Origin: Gigaspora rosea
Taxonomy: Eukaryota > Glomeromycota > Glomeromycetes > Diversisporales > Gigasporaceae
NCBI GenBank assembly: GCA_003550325.1
Contig: QKWP01000215.1
Span: 205,416 to 269,415 of the forward strand
Direction of reading: 5' to 3'
DNA length: 64,000 nucleotides
Shown piece by piece: positions 1-12,439 of the stretch (position 1 is its first letter; every line of letters begins with the position of its first letter). The notes under the pieces are model-generated. The model saw only the letters and a list, made by a program, of their open reading frames with translations, was not told the DNA's origin and searched no databases. The position numbers were made by a program, and so were the translations under genes.

Positions 1-887
1 ATTTAAAGGTGACAAATTCTAAAAGAATTTTTCAAAGGAATTTCTTAATGAACTAGATAAAGAAATGTAATCTAATAAAAATTTAAAATGCTAAATTCCT
101 GTTCAACTCTTGATTCATTAGAACTATTTTTAATAATGAAGAAATAAATTCAGCTATTATTAGTTTTTGTTCAGATTATCAAATCATTCATTTAGTTTAG
201 GTCGTTCTTGCAAATGTTATCATTATGTAAATGGGTTGAAAAAGATGAACAAATATATGAGTGCCTAAATTGTTTTTGAAATAAAGTATTTTCGGCCGTT
301 GTTATCTAAAATGATGATTCATGGCAAATTTGCTTGGGTGATATCTTTTGAGTACAGTACTCTATTGATTGTAAAATTTCCAAGAAAAGTATAAAAAAAA
401 GGTGTTTTGTTTTAAAAAGTTTGTTGAATAAAATGAAAGCTCATTTTAATATCTTTATTAATAAAAAAAAAAGGTTTATTAAAATAGTTTTATCAATTTT
501 AAATATTTTCCACTAAATAAAATTTATTTCCCAACACTTTTTGAGCCATTGATTGAGGAGCTTGAGAGCACCTCTGGTATTAAAGGTAAATTTGAGCTTA
601 ATTTGTTGGATATATTGTAATATTGTAAGATCTTTATATATCTATCGGTATACTATATATATTATTAAATGGCTTCATAATTTAAACCACCAATTAGAGA
701 AAAAGATTTGATATCTGATATCAGGATTATTAATCATGATCTATTATAAACTACATTTTTATTAATTTATAATTTTGAAATTGACAACATTCTAAGAATA
801 ATTAATAGCTAAAAATGAATGGATATTTAATGCTGGAATTGAAGTGATTTGAAAAAATTATTGATCAAATTTAAATATCAATTATCG
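1..887. other. AT-rich non-coding stretch
   Basis: Both strands are full of stops and I see no terminal inverted repeat. A short patch near 548-585 could be read as a coding scrap (EPLIEELESTSGIKG) followed by GGTAAA, but it is too short to name. Otherwise nothing recognisable. Confidence 0.4.
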
Positions 888-1264
888 TGGATTTTTTACA
901 ATGAATTTGAAGCTATTGAGAAAATAGGTAAAGGTGAATTTGCAACTGTACAACAGCATGACAAAAGTAGAAATTTAAATATACCTGTTAATTTAATTAC
1001 TTTATAAATCAATTAATTGCCATAAAAATTTTATAATAGGGTAATCTTTATTAAATATTTTACTTTCATTTATGATTTATTATATATATACCAATCTGAA
1101 AACATTTCATGTAATAATAAGTTAACATTATATATATTTTAATATCTGCCTTAAAGATCCAACATTTTTAAAATAGGTTCATATTTTAAAAGATGATGTT
1201 TCTAAAGATTATGTTCTCATCATGGAATATGCTTCAAAAGGATGCTTCACAATAATCTAGATAC
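888..1264 (+). pseudogene. Protein kinase pseudogene, N-lobe part
   Basis: Around 888-990 one frame reads W-I-F-Y-N-E-F-E-A-I-E-K-I-G-K-G-E-F-A-T-V, the glycine-rich loop of the Sel1/TKL-type kinases seen intact at 40-44 kb. An intron-like gap follows, then 1191-1245 reads DDVSKDYVLIMEYASKGC, the hinge region. A one-base frameshift follows and the text continues as LHNNLDT up to 1264. There the 9.7-kb hAT element interrupts it; the reading resumes at 10992. The conserved motifs are kept but the frame is broken, so this is a dead copy of a kinase of the same broad family. Confidence 0.75.
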
Positions 1265-2633
1265 TAGTGTTCTGACCCAGGTAAGTATCACCTGGGTCAC
1301 CCGCAGATGGGTGGATGACCCGGGTCGAATTATGGCCCACTTGAGTAGTCAACCCACGGGTTACCCATTGGTCACCCTCAGGTTACCTGTGGGTTACCTA
1401 CATGGGTGACCCATATGTGTTGGTTATAAACTATATATATAGTAGTATTCTGACCTGTTATAAAAATCCCAACCTGGGTTACACAGCTCAGCTGGGTAAG
1501 CATTGAGTAGTAGAAAAAATATGATGTATAATCTGTCATAAATCATAAAAATATATAGTACAAAATATAAAAAAAAACTTACAATTTTATCGCAATTTTT
1601 ACTTTTTTGCAATTTTACTTTTTCACAATTTTTGCTTTTTTGCAATTTTTGCTTTTTTACAATTTTTGCATTTTTTCAATTTTTGTATTATTACAATACA
1701 ATTTGATTTATTTATTGATAATGTTTATTTTATTCATATTTTTCACTATTTGTTCAGGTAAATCAGATGAATATATTATATTATATTTTTAATTTATTTA
1801 AATTCATGTATTATTAATAGTAACAGTATAAAGTTTTATAGATCTTATTATAAAATTTGTGTATATTTATTATATTTATGACCAAATACTATTACAAATT
1901 ATTTCTTTTAATAAATAATAACTTGCCTATTACCTCATTTGATAGACAGTTTCTCTTAGAAGTAATTTGATTACCAGCATCAGAAAAAGATGCTCACTTG
2001 GAACTGAGGAAGCAGGAATCAATAAATATTTCTGTGCTATTTACTTAAGATAGGAAAAAAATTTTTATTTGTATTTTACCACTCATAAATATCAGCTGAT
2101 TCATGTAAAACAGGTGCTATTACTTCATTAAAAATAGTTGTTGATTTCATCTATATTATTTATTTTATTTTAATTATTACCAGAACTGAATACTTTTCTC
2201 ATAAAATAAGGTGTAGTAGTTTCTGCAGGTGGCTCTAATTCATTAGTTACAGTTGTATTTTTTCATGTTTTAAATTCAATTTGTAATTTTTAATTACTTG
2301 GTTTTATATTTCTTTAGACTATGTGATCATTGATTTTAATTATAGATCCAGTATAGTAGCTATTAATTTAATATTTTTTGAATCATCAGAACCTTCCTAG
2401 TAGCTCTACAAAGAATTATAAATAACACCTCAAAATTTTGAAATTACTGCTTGGGGTTCAAATAGTTCTTCATTATCATCAAGATCATTATTACTAAAAT
2501 CTTCTTCTAATATGAAATAAAGTTTAAATTATTAGTTTAATAAACTTGGTTTATAAAATAAAGCACATTTGATATAATAATAACTTAATTTTTTACTATT
2601 GAAATTCTCTCATAAATTTACTACAGTTAAACC

Positions 2634-4043
2634 TCCATATTGTCACCCTCTATATAGTCACAAAACCAATATAATCACTTTTGTAAGTTTACCAATCTTT
2701 TTACTATAATTTTCACCTCTATATAAGCACAATTGCATTATAATCATTATCACAATTTTTTATTTACCATCTATATAAAATTACCCCTACATAATCACAT
2801 TATAATTATAATATTTTGAATTAATTATTTTATTATTATAAATATTTTTTTAAGTAATTAATTATTATTTTTTTACAAGTAAAAATTTTTAAATTTGTTT
2901 TTTTTTAATAATCAATTATAATTGCTACATATAAAAGTTAAAATTTTACTAAGTAAATCGAAAAAATGCTCTAAGTAACATTGTTCAGGAGACAAAATTG
3001 CATATATTCTAAAATTTTCAAATAATTTGAATAATATTTTATTATTATACTTTTACAATTTACGTTTAGGCGAAAAAAAATTAAAAAAATTAAAATTTTT
3101 TAGCTTGATCGTAAATTATAAAAGTGTATTAATAAGATTTTAACCAAATTATCTAAAAATTTCATGATATATGTAATTTTTATCCCGAACAACTTTACTT
3201 ATATCATTTTTATCAATTTACTTTAGGTAATTTTAACTTTTATATGTAGCTATAATATATGATTTTTTAAAAAAAAATTTTTTAATTTTTTTTAAAATAA
3301 TCGTATATCGTAGCTACATATAAAAGTTAAAATTCCAAATCTAGGTGAGTTTTAACCATTCTAGTAGGTTTAGGTTGCAGATAAATTAGATAATATTAAT
3401 TTTGTCTATAGTCTGAGTCTCAACTTTTGTAATATAAACTGTATTAAAAATATTTTTGTAATATTGAGAAACCCCACGAGGAATCTCACACAGTTTATCA
3501 ATAAAGATAGAGGCAAAACCTCACCTTAACAACAAAAAAAAAAAAAAATTTAAAAATATCTAAAGTAAATCAATAAAAATGATAAGTAAAGTTGTTTGGA
3601 ACACAAAATTACATATACTCTGAAATTTTGAGATAATTTGGTTAAAATTTCATTAATACACTTTTATAATTTACAATTAAGTTAAAAAATTTTTAATTTT
3701 TTTTAATTTTTTTCGCCTAAATGTAAATTGTAAAGGCATAGTAATAAAATGTTATTCAAATTATTTAAAAATATCAGGATATATGTAATTTTGTCTCTTG
3801 AACAATGTTACTTAGGACATTTTTCGATTTACTTAGTATAACTTTAACTTTTATATGTAGCAATTATAATCGATTATTTAAAAAATAAAAATTTTTATTT
3901 ATTAAAACTTCTATATAATTACATTTTTTTTATATTCACTTTTATATAATTGTAATTATATAGAATTCCTCTATATTAGTCACATCTCTATATAATCACC
4001 ACTTTTTGTATCCCAAGGGTGTGATTATATGGAGTTTTGACTG
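2634..4043. mobile_element. pogo/Tigger-like non-autonomous DNA element
   Basis: The terminal inverted repeats are CAGTTAAACCTCCATATTG and CAGTCAAAACTCCATATAA, flanked on both sides by TA, the target of Tc1/mariner/pogo elements. The interior is itself partly palindromic: about 2930-3060 pairs with about 3700-3860. No transposase ORF is seen. It sits inside the hAT transposase pseudogene and carries a truncated LINE tail at 3338-3549. Confidence 0.8.
3338..3549 (+). mobile_element. 5'-truncated LINE copy (3' tail only)
   Basis: AATCTAGGTGAG, then GGTTTAGGTTGCAGATAA, then AATAAAGATAGAGGCAAAAC and CTCACC ending in a poly-A run. The same landmarks occur in the same order in the 3' UTR of the intact LINE at 21296-27203 (minus strand). 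It is therefore a short truncated insertion of a related but diverged LINE family. Confidence 0.65.
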
Positions 4044-5125
4044 TATCTGCATTTTCAACTTTAATTTTTAATGCTTGTGTTAACAACTGAAAGAGTTGAA
4101 TATTGAGCCCACTAAAATAGATTGTTAGGTCATCAAATAGTTTAAAAATTCTACTAATTCCTCTAATAATTCCTATTTATAATTTTTAAGCATTCAATTG
4201 TTTAATTTATTAAAATCATTTTTAATATCATTATTATTATCAATTTGAAGATGCAAAGTTTTGAAAAACAATTCAATTGCTGAATGCAATTTTAAAAGCC
4301 TTTTTCAAAATAGGTAAGAGAAATTCCAGCAGTTTTTTGTGTCTTCAATAGTATGCAAAATAATTATTGGTTTTTCTATTTCATCATTCTTAGCATCTTA
4401 TAAGCTTTTAGAAATATATTCAAGATTATGTCCTTGGGTTGGGTTTTTTTGTTTAACTTTTTTTGATTTTCCAGATCAATTTGTGTCAGATCAAGGCATT
4501 GACTTTGTTTTGATGATTGAAAAAATTTAATAAACTTTTGGATCCATTTATTATATGGATTTATAAATTTCAAAGCATGAATAACAGTAAGCTGAAGTGT
4601 ATGCAACACAAGGTAAATGTTCAATACCATTCAAATCATTAATTGCTTTTTTTATATTTGCTCTATTATCAGTTATTGTGCAAATTATTTTCCATTTAAC
4701 CCAGATTCTTCAATTTTAGATTCCAAGTATTCTTTTATTCATTTACTTGTATGTGGATATTCAAAATGTTCAATAGCAAGTAGTACATTATGCACTTCAA
4801 AGTCTGATATCAACTAATAATGTTTGACACAACTCATATGACCTAATGCAACTGCTCATGTGACCTTAAAAACAATAGTTTTCTGTGTCATGCGTCATGC
4901 ATTAATGGTGAAACTTATGGTTTCGTCAGGTTGCATCAAGGTTTTGTCATTCTTAATTAGCTGCATCAAGCATTTATAATATCAACTAGTGAAGAGTTAC
5001 ACCTATACTCATTATTAGCACAGGATGTCCATAAGTCTGTAATTATAGAGACAGTAGTGCAAATATTGTCAAGAAGTTTTTAAGTCTTGTATAACCTTTT
5101 GATAAGCTATATTAATATTTTTCTA

Positions 5126-5503
5126 CCGTATTTACACGAAATAACGCGTACCTGTGTGTTATTTCGAGGGGATGCGTATTATTTCGAGTATGCGTATAGG
5201 CGTTATTTCAGGGTAAAGGTCTAATTTCAAAAAAATTGTGCGTTATATATGTGTGATGCATAAAAAACCAGTATTTCTTAATTTTATACATAGCATTTCT
5301 GATCTAAGTCAGATTTTTTGACTAAAAAAATTCTTATTTCTGCTTGTTATTTGAATTCGTTATTTTAGCAGATTATTAATTTGGCATTTGGAGTGTGCAT
5401 TATATTATGACGCACATGGGCGTTATTTTGAAACCAGCATGCTATTTTAAGAAAATGCAATTTTCGAAATAACGCTCATATGCGTTATTTCGTGTAAATA
5501 CAG
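5126..5503. mobile_element. TA-flanked MITE, 378 bp
   Basis: The ends are CCGTATTTACACGAAATAAC and, reverse-complemented, CTGTATTTACACGAAATAAC, flanked by TA on both sides. Subterminal copies of GCGTTATTTCG recur inside. It has no coding content and is inserted in the hAT transposase pseudogene. Confidence 0.8.
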
Positions 5504-6066
5504 TAATACATTTATTGCTTGGTGGTTCAAATGCAGGATCAAATCGCTGCATCATTTTTTATACCTTTTCTAGTTACAGTATTAAATAGTAAAGTGTCAG
5601 TACCTAACCATTTAGTTGTAATTTGCTTTAACTCGGCTTATTTTAATTTATTATATAGTGTTACTTTTTAAACATTTCATTTATATTTAACTGCCATTTT
5701 TTATTTGATTCTAGTTCCAATTTATCTGGTCCAAAAACTCTATGTACTGGATGTAAGTGTATTTTTATAGTTCCAATTGATCCATCAAGTTTATATTTTT
5801 TATTACAATCAGACTTTTTACCTTTTTAAGCACAATTATTTTACAAATATCTTGAGTACCCATTTCCTCAAAATACTTTCAAATATAACTGAGTTTTTCT
5901 TTGAATTAGATGGATTAGAGATATTTACTCAGATTTTCTTTACACTTGGCTCTTCTTCAGGTTCTTCCATTGCTTTTCTTCTAGCAGCACTAGTAGAAAT
6001 TTCAATATTTTCTTGGATATCATCATCAGAGATATAATCAATATCATAGGTATTTTTATAATCCAC

Positions 6067-7859
6067 TTTTATTTACTTGTTATTTTTCTTTAAAAAACAT
6101 TAAAGTTAAATAGTATCACAATGTTGCTAATAACAAGATGGCTAGGTTTGGTTAAGATTATAAATAATTTAAGGCAGTAGATAAGGTAAAGAGGATGGGT
6201 ATTAATAATTAAAGAATAGTATTAATATTGTAACTTTGAATATGATTAAATAGTAATATAATTGATAAAAACAATAAATATAAATAAATTAAAATCTTAT
6301 TTGATTTAAGAGTAATTAATAAAATATAAAATTTCTAAGAGCTATTATCAAAAGAGATCCAGGTGTTTGAACTAACCACATAGGTAATGCAAATGTCCAG
6401 TGAATCAGTTGAAAGTCTAAGATGTGAAGCAGAGGATCAGAGGGTTTATATAGACAATTTCCATAGTTGGGTTGCAGGTATGGCAGCTAGTATGGAACTT
6501 CAGGCAGACCACTTAAACTAGACACCAAAAATGTACATGTGGCTAGTTGTACTCTCATCTATGTAGAATCCAGATGTATAAACTGAATAAAGTATATGCC
6601 CAAAACAGGCAATTTGAATCTGAAAATAAAAAAAAATTAAAATTTAAAATTTAAAATTAATGATTATGCAACAAACAAACAAGTATGATCAATATAAAAA
6701 TTATTTTTGGCTTTGTATTGCCTACTATCTTTTATTATGTTTTATTTAGAATTGAGTTCTGAAATTTTATTAAAAGTGAAATAGAAAACTTTATATACAA
6801 ATTTTCAAGTGTAAGTGTTTTATCTATTTACTATATGCCAGAATACCTTCTTCCTTCATATATTATATTATATCATTGATGCCTATCTTCTAATACTGCC
6901 CTTCCTTTTTTAATACTACTATTATTTTTTAATTATACTGCTTCCTTATCTATAGCAGTTATACACATGTTTCAATACTTATGTATTGTGCTGATATTTT
7001 GTACTGCCTTTTCTATATTATATCTAATTTAAACCAAATTTTTGCATTACAACAATGCAGTCAAGAATAAATATAGAAATAAATAATATAAGGTATACAA
7101 ATAAAACTGGAAACAATAAATACTTAGTCAAAATAAGTGATACAAAATAAAACATGACCTATTATGATGCCCACCATCCAATACTGTCCTTCCTTTTTTA
7201 AAGGTAAAGGATACTATTTTAAAATTATATATAAACTTAATGGTAAATTGTTTTTATATTTAATTTTATAAAAAATTATATTAAGTAAACTAATTTTAAT
7301 TCTTAAGAAGAGTTTGTAGAACAGGGTTTTCTAATTCTAATAATAGTAAAATTATTAAGTTGGGTTAAAAACTCAGTTAGGTATAAATTTTTAAAGATTG
7401 AATATTAAAATTTAGTAATAAAACTAACTTATAAATTTACACAAATAACCAATCAGAATTAGAGATTTTGTACAATACAGAAAATTTGATCCAATACAGA
7501 AAACTTTGTGATATATACAACTATATTTTTTTAAATTATAATAATAGTTCAAATTTTTACTATAATAGATAAATTGTTTTATTTATGATTTGTAAAATTA
7601 AATAAAAATTAGTTGTAATTTAAAAAAGTTTTATTATTAGCATATGTCAATTTTATATAAAAATTTCAAAATACTATATAAAACTATATAAAAATAATCT
7701 ATGTACCCTCTACCCTTAATACTATTATTATTTTTTAATTATACTACTTCCTTATTTATAGCAGTCATTTACATTTCTACAATGCCTTTTCTACTGATGC
7801 CTTATATGCATAACTCACTTTTATCATAAACAATTTTTAATATTATATAAATTCAAAAT
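6067..7859. other. AT-rich interior of the hAT element
   Basis: No ORF is supported. About 6890-6970 and 7706-7780 are diverged direct repeats sharing ACTATTATTATTTTTTAATT and ACTTCCTTAT-type text. Nothing else recognised. Confidence 0.4.
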
Positions 7860-8170
7860 ATAAAATTGTATATTCACCTGAACAAATAGTGACAAATATA
7901 AATAAAATCAATCATCAATAAATAAATAAAATTGCAATAAATACAAAAATTAAAAATGCAAAAATTGCAAAAATGCTAAAATTGCGAAAAAGCAAAATTG
8001 CGAAAATGTAAAATTGTGAAAAAGTAAAAATTGCAATAAAATTGCATAAAATGGGGTGGGTTTTTTTTAAGTTTTTTTTTTATATTTTGTACTATATATT
8101 TTTATAATCTATAGCAGATTATGCATCAAACGGGCTTAAAAAAGTTATTATTGTTATTTTTTTTTATAAT
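7860..8170. repeat. Inner part of the long right inverted repeat of hAT 1
   Basis: Repeated AAAATTGCGAAAAAGC and AAAATTGTGAAAAAG blocks, then ATATTTTGTACTATATAT. These are the reverse complement of 1510-1790. Together with 10880-10991 this forms the right inverted repeat, separated from the terminus by the second hAT. Confidence 0.65.
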
Positions 8171-8175
8171 TAGAC

Positions 8176-10876
8176 CAGTGTTGTTGACTGGAAGCTGGAA
8201 CTTCACTGGATGTTCAGACAATTCCAGTGTTCCAATAGTTCCAGTGAAGTTTTCACTGGAAGGGATTATTTCACTGAAACCAATACAATATTAGCCAATT
8301 AAAATACAAATAAGAATTAAGGTTATTGTATACATGTGATATTGGGGTGCGCATACTATGAAATCAAACTATATAAAAAGTTAATATCGAAGATTTTTGT
8401 ATAACAATATTGATCGATATGTTCATTTATCGCAATTTATAGAATAATATACAATACAGCACATATTTAATTCTTGAGCGATTTAAAATTAATAAAGTAC
8501 TAGCATTACCCAGTGCAAAACTTGTCTACATCATAAATTTAATGTATTTTAAATAAGAACATAATTTTAATATTTCAGTTGTTTATTATATTATTTAATA
8601 GATCGATAAATAAATTACACTTTAAACTTATACTGACTTTCAGTTTTTTGTAAGTATATACTGTAATAATTATTATTATATTATATATATGAATACGTAC
8701 TCGTACAGTAAGCACTTATTTTATTTTCTATTACATACTTTACACAGTATGAAATATAATAAGAAAAGTGCAAGTTGAACACTGCATGATAAAAGGATTA
8801 TTCTAAACTATTATTGTTCTAGCCATTTCTGAATTTACTTCAATTCTGAATTGAAACGTGTTCTTTTTCAATTTTCACAGATAATGAGACCATAGAATAA
8901 TTACTTATTATTAATTACATTTCTATTTGCAATGATCTTTTTCATTAATATTTATAAAGACAATTCTTTTATTGGTTCATTTTTTTTTTATACACTTTAC
9001 TGAGCAAGAATATGACTGCGTGACTCGTAAAATTTGTTATAATGAATGTTTAAATACTAAAAAATTCTAATCTTCAGTATAATCCGAAATTCAACAGAAG
9101 AAGTGCTTATGCCTAAACAAGATATGAATAACTTTGGGATGCAAGTTTGTTATGTTGAAAATTATACGAAATAATCTGTGCTACTACCAGGCTGAGCATG
9201 ATGGTCATGAAAAAACTTGAAAAAGATAAATTTGGGGTTTTTTAAAAAAAAAAAAATTTAGTAATTATCTTCTATCTTCTTATTAGATTCAGGTTAGACA
9301 AGACACCCGTCCAGATTCCTGCTGTTGCTGAAAAACAAATGTGGATGTGTTCTACGTGGGGAATGCAAAAATTATTACAGTAATTACATTGTTAAAATAT
9401 ATATGAATAATCGAATATATTCCTTTAATGTATGAAAAGTTAGCATTTAATATTTAGTGATTCATTTTTATTTGCACTTATTTATTTATTATTTATATTT
9501 TTTTTACTTTATTATTATTATTATTATTCTCACATTTTTTTTATTAATTGATAAATGGATAGCGGCCCTAAATGACAAATGTCATTTCGCGATTCACGAA
9601 TAACACATGCCAATTGAGAATCAGAAATGATATGGAAAATTATATTAACACATTCCAATTGAGAATCTATATAAATTCAGAAATGATGCAAAACATTATA
9701 ATAATAAATGGTTTTAGAATTAAAATTCATAAATCTTATTTTGAAAAACAAGACGTATTTTATTATCAAATAAGAGATGTACAAATCTTATTTATTTTTC
9801 AATTAAAATTTGAATACACTTATTTATATGATCTTCATCACTATAAATTATTTTATTATTAATCGATACTGATATCGTTTTATTATTATTAATTAAATAG
9901 TTTATTGATCTGCAAAATAAAAAATTTTTACTTATTTCGTCAAATGTGAGTCTCTAAACATCCCATTTTATTTTCTGATTTCAAAATTTTGATACACAAA
10001 TAAGATTTTTTAAACTCTTATTTATTTCTGAAATACGCCTAGATCTCTTTGTCTGGCCACTAATAACACCTAATGAATACATCTAAATTATATGCTATTT
10101 GACCCCTGCTTCCATATGACTATCACCCTGACAGGCCACTTTGGAAAACTTACTAGGTAGGGAGGGAGGTCGATGCAACCAGAACTAAAATTGGGTTCAC
10201 AGTCTATCTTACTCACGAACCTCAACAATACTAAAATATACTTTGAACAATTATGCAATGATTACCCATACTTACTTATTAATTTACTTAAACAGTACTG
10301 TACCTTACTCTTATACTTATATCCCCTTGATTGATTATCGATCAATCAATCAATTGAACATATTATAAAAGTCTGTCACATGATCAAGTCTGAATTGATT
10401 TGAGAAAAATCTGCCTCGATACTTAAACTTATGTATTGAGCAGACTTTAACGAATTTAATAATTTTTTAATTTTTTATTACTTATGTTGATCCAAAATTC
10501 CAAATTCACTCAAATCAGTAAAGGATTTCGAACTAACTTAAAGGTGATTCCGAAACCATTTAGCTCATATTTAATTAAAAACATTAAATTAATTTAACAA
10601 TGTTTATGTATATAATTTTGCATTGGTATAAAATTAATAAAAACTTAATAGTTTATCACTGCAAAAGAAATTTTTTTGACTTGCCGGATCCACTGGACCC
10701 CACTGGACCTCACTGGACCTCACTGGAACTTCCATCCAGTGGTAAAAAAACATGACTGGAAGGGTCTAGTGACAACTTATTACTGGAACCTATATATGTT
10801 CCAGTTACATCTAGTTAGTTACAGTAACCCTTCTAGTTCTAGTGATCTTCACTGGACCGGTCTTTTAACAACACTG
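8176..10876. mobile_element. Nested non-autonomous hAT element, 2.7 kb
   Basis: It starts CAGTGTTGTTGACTGG and ends AACAACACTG, flanked on both sides by the perfect 8-bp duplication AATTAGAC. Both ends carry clusters of ACTGGA/TCCAGT motifs (8190-8275 and 10685-10855), the usual layout of hAT subterminal repeats. No transposase is recognisable between them. Confidence 0.88.
9549..10065 (+). repeat. Dispersed repeat family, copy 1
   Basis: It begins near TAAATGGATAGCGG and shares long stretches with 33290-33700 (inverted) and, in part, with 35020-35165. Shared landmarks include CACTTATTTATATGA, AAATCTTATTT and CTCTTTGTCTGGCCACTAAT. The open stretch at 9572-9862 lies wholly within it and I do not consider it a gene. 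Class unknown. Confidence 0.6.
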
Positions 10877-10991
10877 AATTAGACTATGAAATTTTTTATA
10901 GACTCAGTTGACCCGTAGTAAAATTTTTTCTACTACCTAATGTTCACCTGGGTAACCTGAGTTGAAATTTTCATGACAGGTCAGAACACTA

Positions 10992-11111
10992 CTAAATACT
11001 ATATCAAATATGGATTGGAAAGATAAATTAAAATTAATAACAGTTAAGTAACTATTATGGTTGGGTTACTAGCGACATCATAAATATGAAGAAAACCATC
11101 CATACTATACT
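10992..11111 (+). pseudogene. Protein kinase pseudogene, continuation
   Basis: Across the hAT insertion, and counting the duplicated 8 bp once, the frame continues NNLDTISNMDWKDKLKLIT. This matches the kinase region after the hinge (compare Y-L-x-x-N-x-x-x-x-T-W-x-x-K-L-K-L in the kinases at 40-44 kb). A second block, H-H-K-Y-E-E-N-H-P, follows after stops. The reading ends at 11111, where another hAT begins. Confidence 0.65.
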
Positions 11112-12278
11112 TAGTGTTGCGGCCCAAACTCTTTTTTTTAGTTATAGCATTTTTACTTAGTTTGGGTTTGGGAATCGGTATTTCTACCTAGTTTGGGTTT
11201 ATAACCAAAACCCAAATATTATCCTATTTTGGTATATAGTGTCAAACTCAAAAACTACTAGAAAATGAAAAGAACTTCATATTAAGAAGCTTACAAACTA
11301 TTAATGCATGCAAAAAGAATTTATATATTTTTTAAAAATAGATAAATAACACATAAATTGATATTTATTATTAATAAACCCAAGCTCTAATCGATCAACA
11401 AATTCAATATGAATAGATTATTAATGAAGCTATCTTTTGTTCTTTATTACCAGTACATTTTGAAAAGTAATTAAAATAATTCAATCTTATTTTAAATTAC
11501 TACGACCCTTATTAAAGATGCCATATAGCCCACATAACCCTTAGCTCATATAATTATTAATAAACAAATAACACACACATATTATCGACTACTACTTAAC
11601 CCAAAGTTACATTTATTACTCTCATAATATAACTTTATAAAATATATAGTAAATGTTAGTACAAGCCTATTTTTATTATAATATTTAGTATATTAAACAG
11701 TGCAATCAAAGTTCCAAGTTTAAAGCTTACATGTAATGTTTCAATCTTCTTTTTTTAATGACCGTTTTTGGTATTTAAAACTTATATTCAGTTAATACAA
11801 CTAGTATTAGTAGTATATAGTAAAAATATTCACTTTTAAGTAAAGTTTTTGGAGAGGTGGATCATTTTGGATTAATTTTAATAGTGAATATTTACATTTG
11901 TTTAGAGCTAGAATATGCTTTCATAGTGATATTTTTTGTTGGTAAAACGTTACATTCTTAAAAAGTACTTTATAAGTTACCCAGTCATCCTCTGAGCTAA
12001 ATATAGTATACAGTTTTAGTAAGTCTTGTATTCGATATTTATCTGATACTTATTCATCAGTTTGATATCAAAATTTTGCAATCTTATTGGCTAAATTTGT
12101 TTGGGATGAGTTACAAACCCAATTTTACATGTAAAAAATTTGGGATTTTTAGTCGTAATATAATTTTATGTCAAAATGTTTGACATTATGGCAAACTAGA
12201 GGCATTTTGCGAAATCTAGTAAATACCATTTGGGGATTATACCAAATTCCAAACTAGTAAGTTTGGGCTGCAACCCTA
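11112..12278. mobile_element. Non-autonomous hAT element, 1167 bp
   Basis: The ends are TAGTGTTGCGGCCCAAACT and, reverse-complemented, TAGGGTTGCAGCCCAAACT, flanked by the perfect 8-bp duplication ACTATACT. Copies of AGTTTGGGTTT lie near both ends. No ORF is supported. It interrupts the kinase pseudogene remnant. Confidence 0.9.
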
Positions 12279-12439
12279 ACTATACTCCATATTACACGAG
12301 AAATGTACACGTGCCAAGAAATCAAAAATTTACACAGTAATATTAGAGTAGCTGTACAACGCAGTCGTACTAAAACCAGAAACGTAATACAGTTATAATA
12401 TTAAAACTAAGTATAATACTACAGTTTATATGCTGTTTT

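Larger units (their letters stand above)
1900..6066 (-). pseudogene. hAT transposase pseudogene
   Basis: Reading the minus strand from about 6066 downward gives scattered hAT transposase blocks with many stops and frameshifts. An acidic N-terminal stretch (YISDDDIQENIEIS) comes first. Around 4740-4800 is the segment VLLAIEHFEYPHTSK. Around 4560-4700 is TITDNRANIKKAINDL followed by the CxxHTLQL-like core. The dimerisation (hATC) segment at about 1920-2010 contains FSDAGNQITSKRN. This order matches hAT transposases. The gene is broken by the pogo-like element at 2634-4043 and the MITE at 5126-5503. It is presumably the transposase of the 1265-10991 element. No intact ORF remains, so it cannot supply transposase now. 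Confidence 0.75.
1265..10991. mobile_element. hAT DNA transposon, 9.7 kb with nested insertions
   Basis: The left end is TAGTGTTCTGACCCAGG and the right end, reverse-complemented, is TAGTGTTCTGACCTGTC. The flanks are CTAGATAC and CTAAATAC, a 7/8 match to an 8-bp target-site duplication as made by hAT elements. Removing the element rejoins a kinase reading frame across the site. A second terminus-like copy sits at 1443 (TAGTATTCTGACC), and sequence from 1443 to about 1790 is repeated inverted at about 10880-10991 plus 7860-8170, so the terminal repeats are long. The left end is rich in GGGTCAC and GGGTTACC motifs, typical of hAT subterminal transposase sites. It carries a transposase remnant on the minus strand (1900-6066) and later insertions: a pogo-like element at 2634, a MITE at 5126 and a second hAT at 8176. 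Confidence 0.8.

Noticed and set aside
9572..9862. 96-codon open stretch on the plus strand
   Set aside because: Lies entirely in a dispersed repeat whose other copies do not keep the frame.
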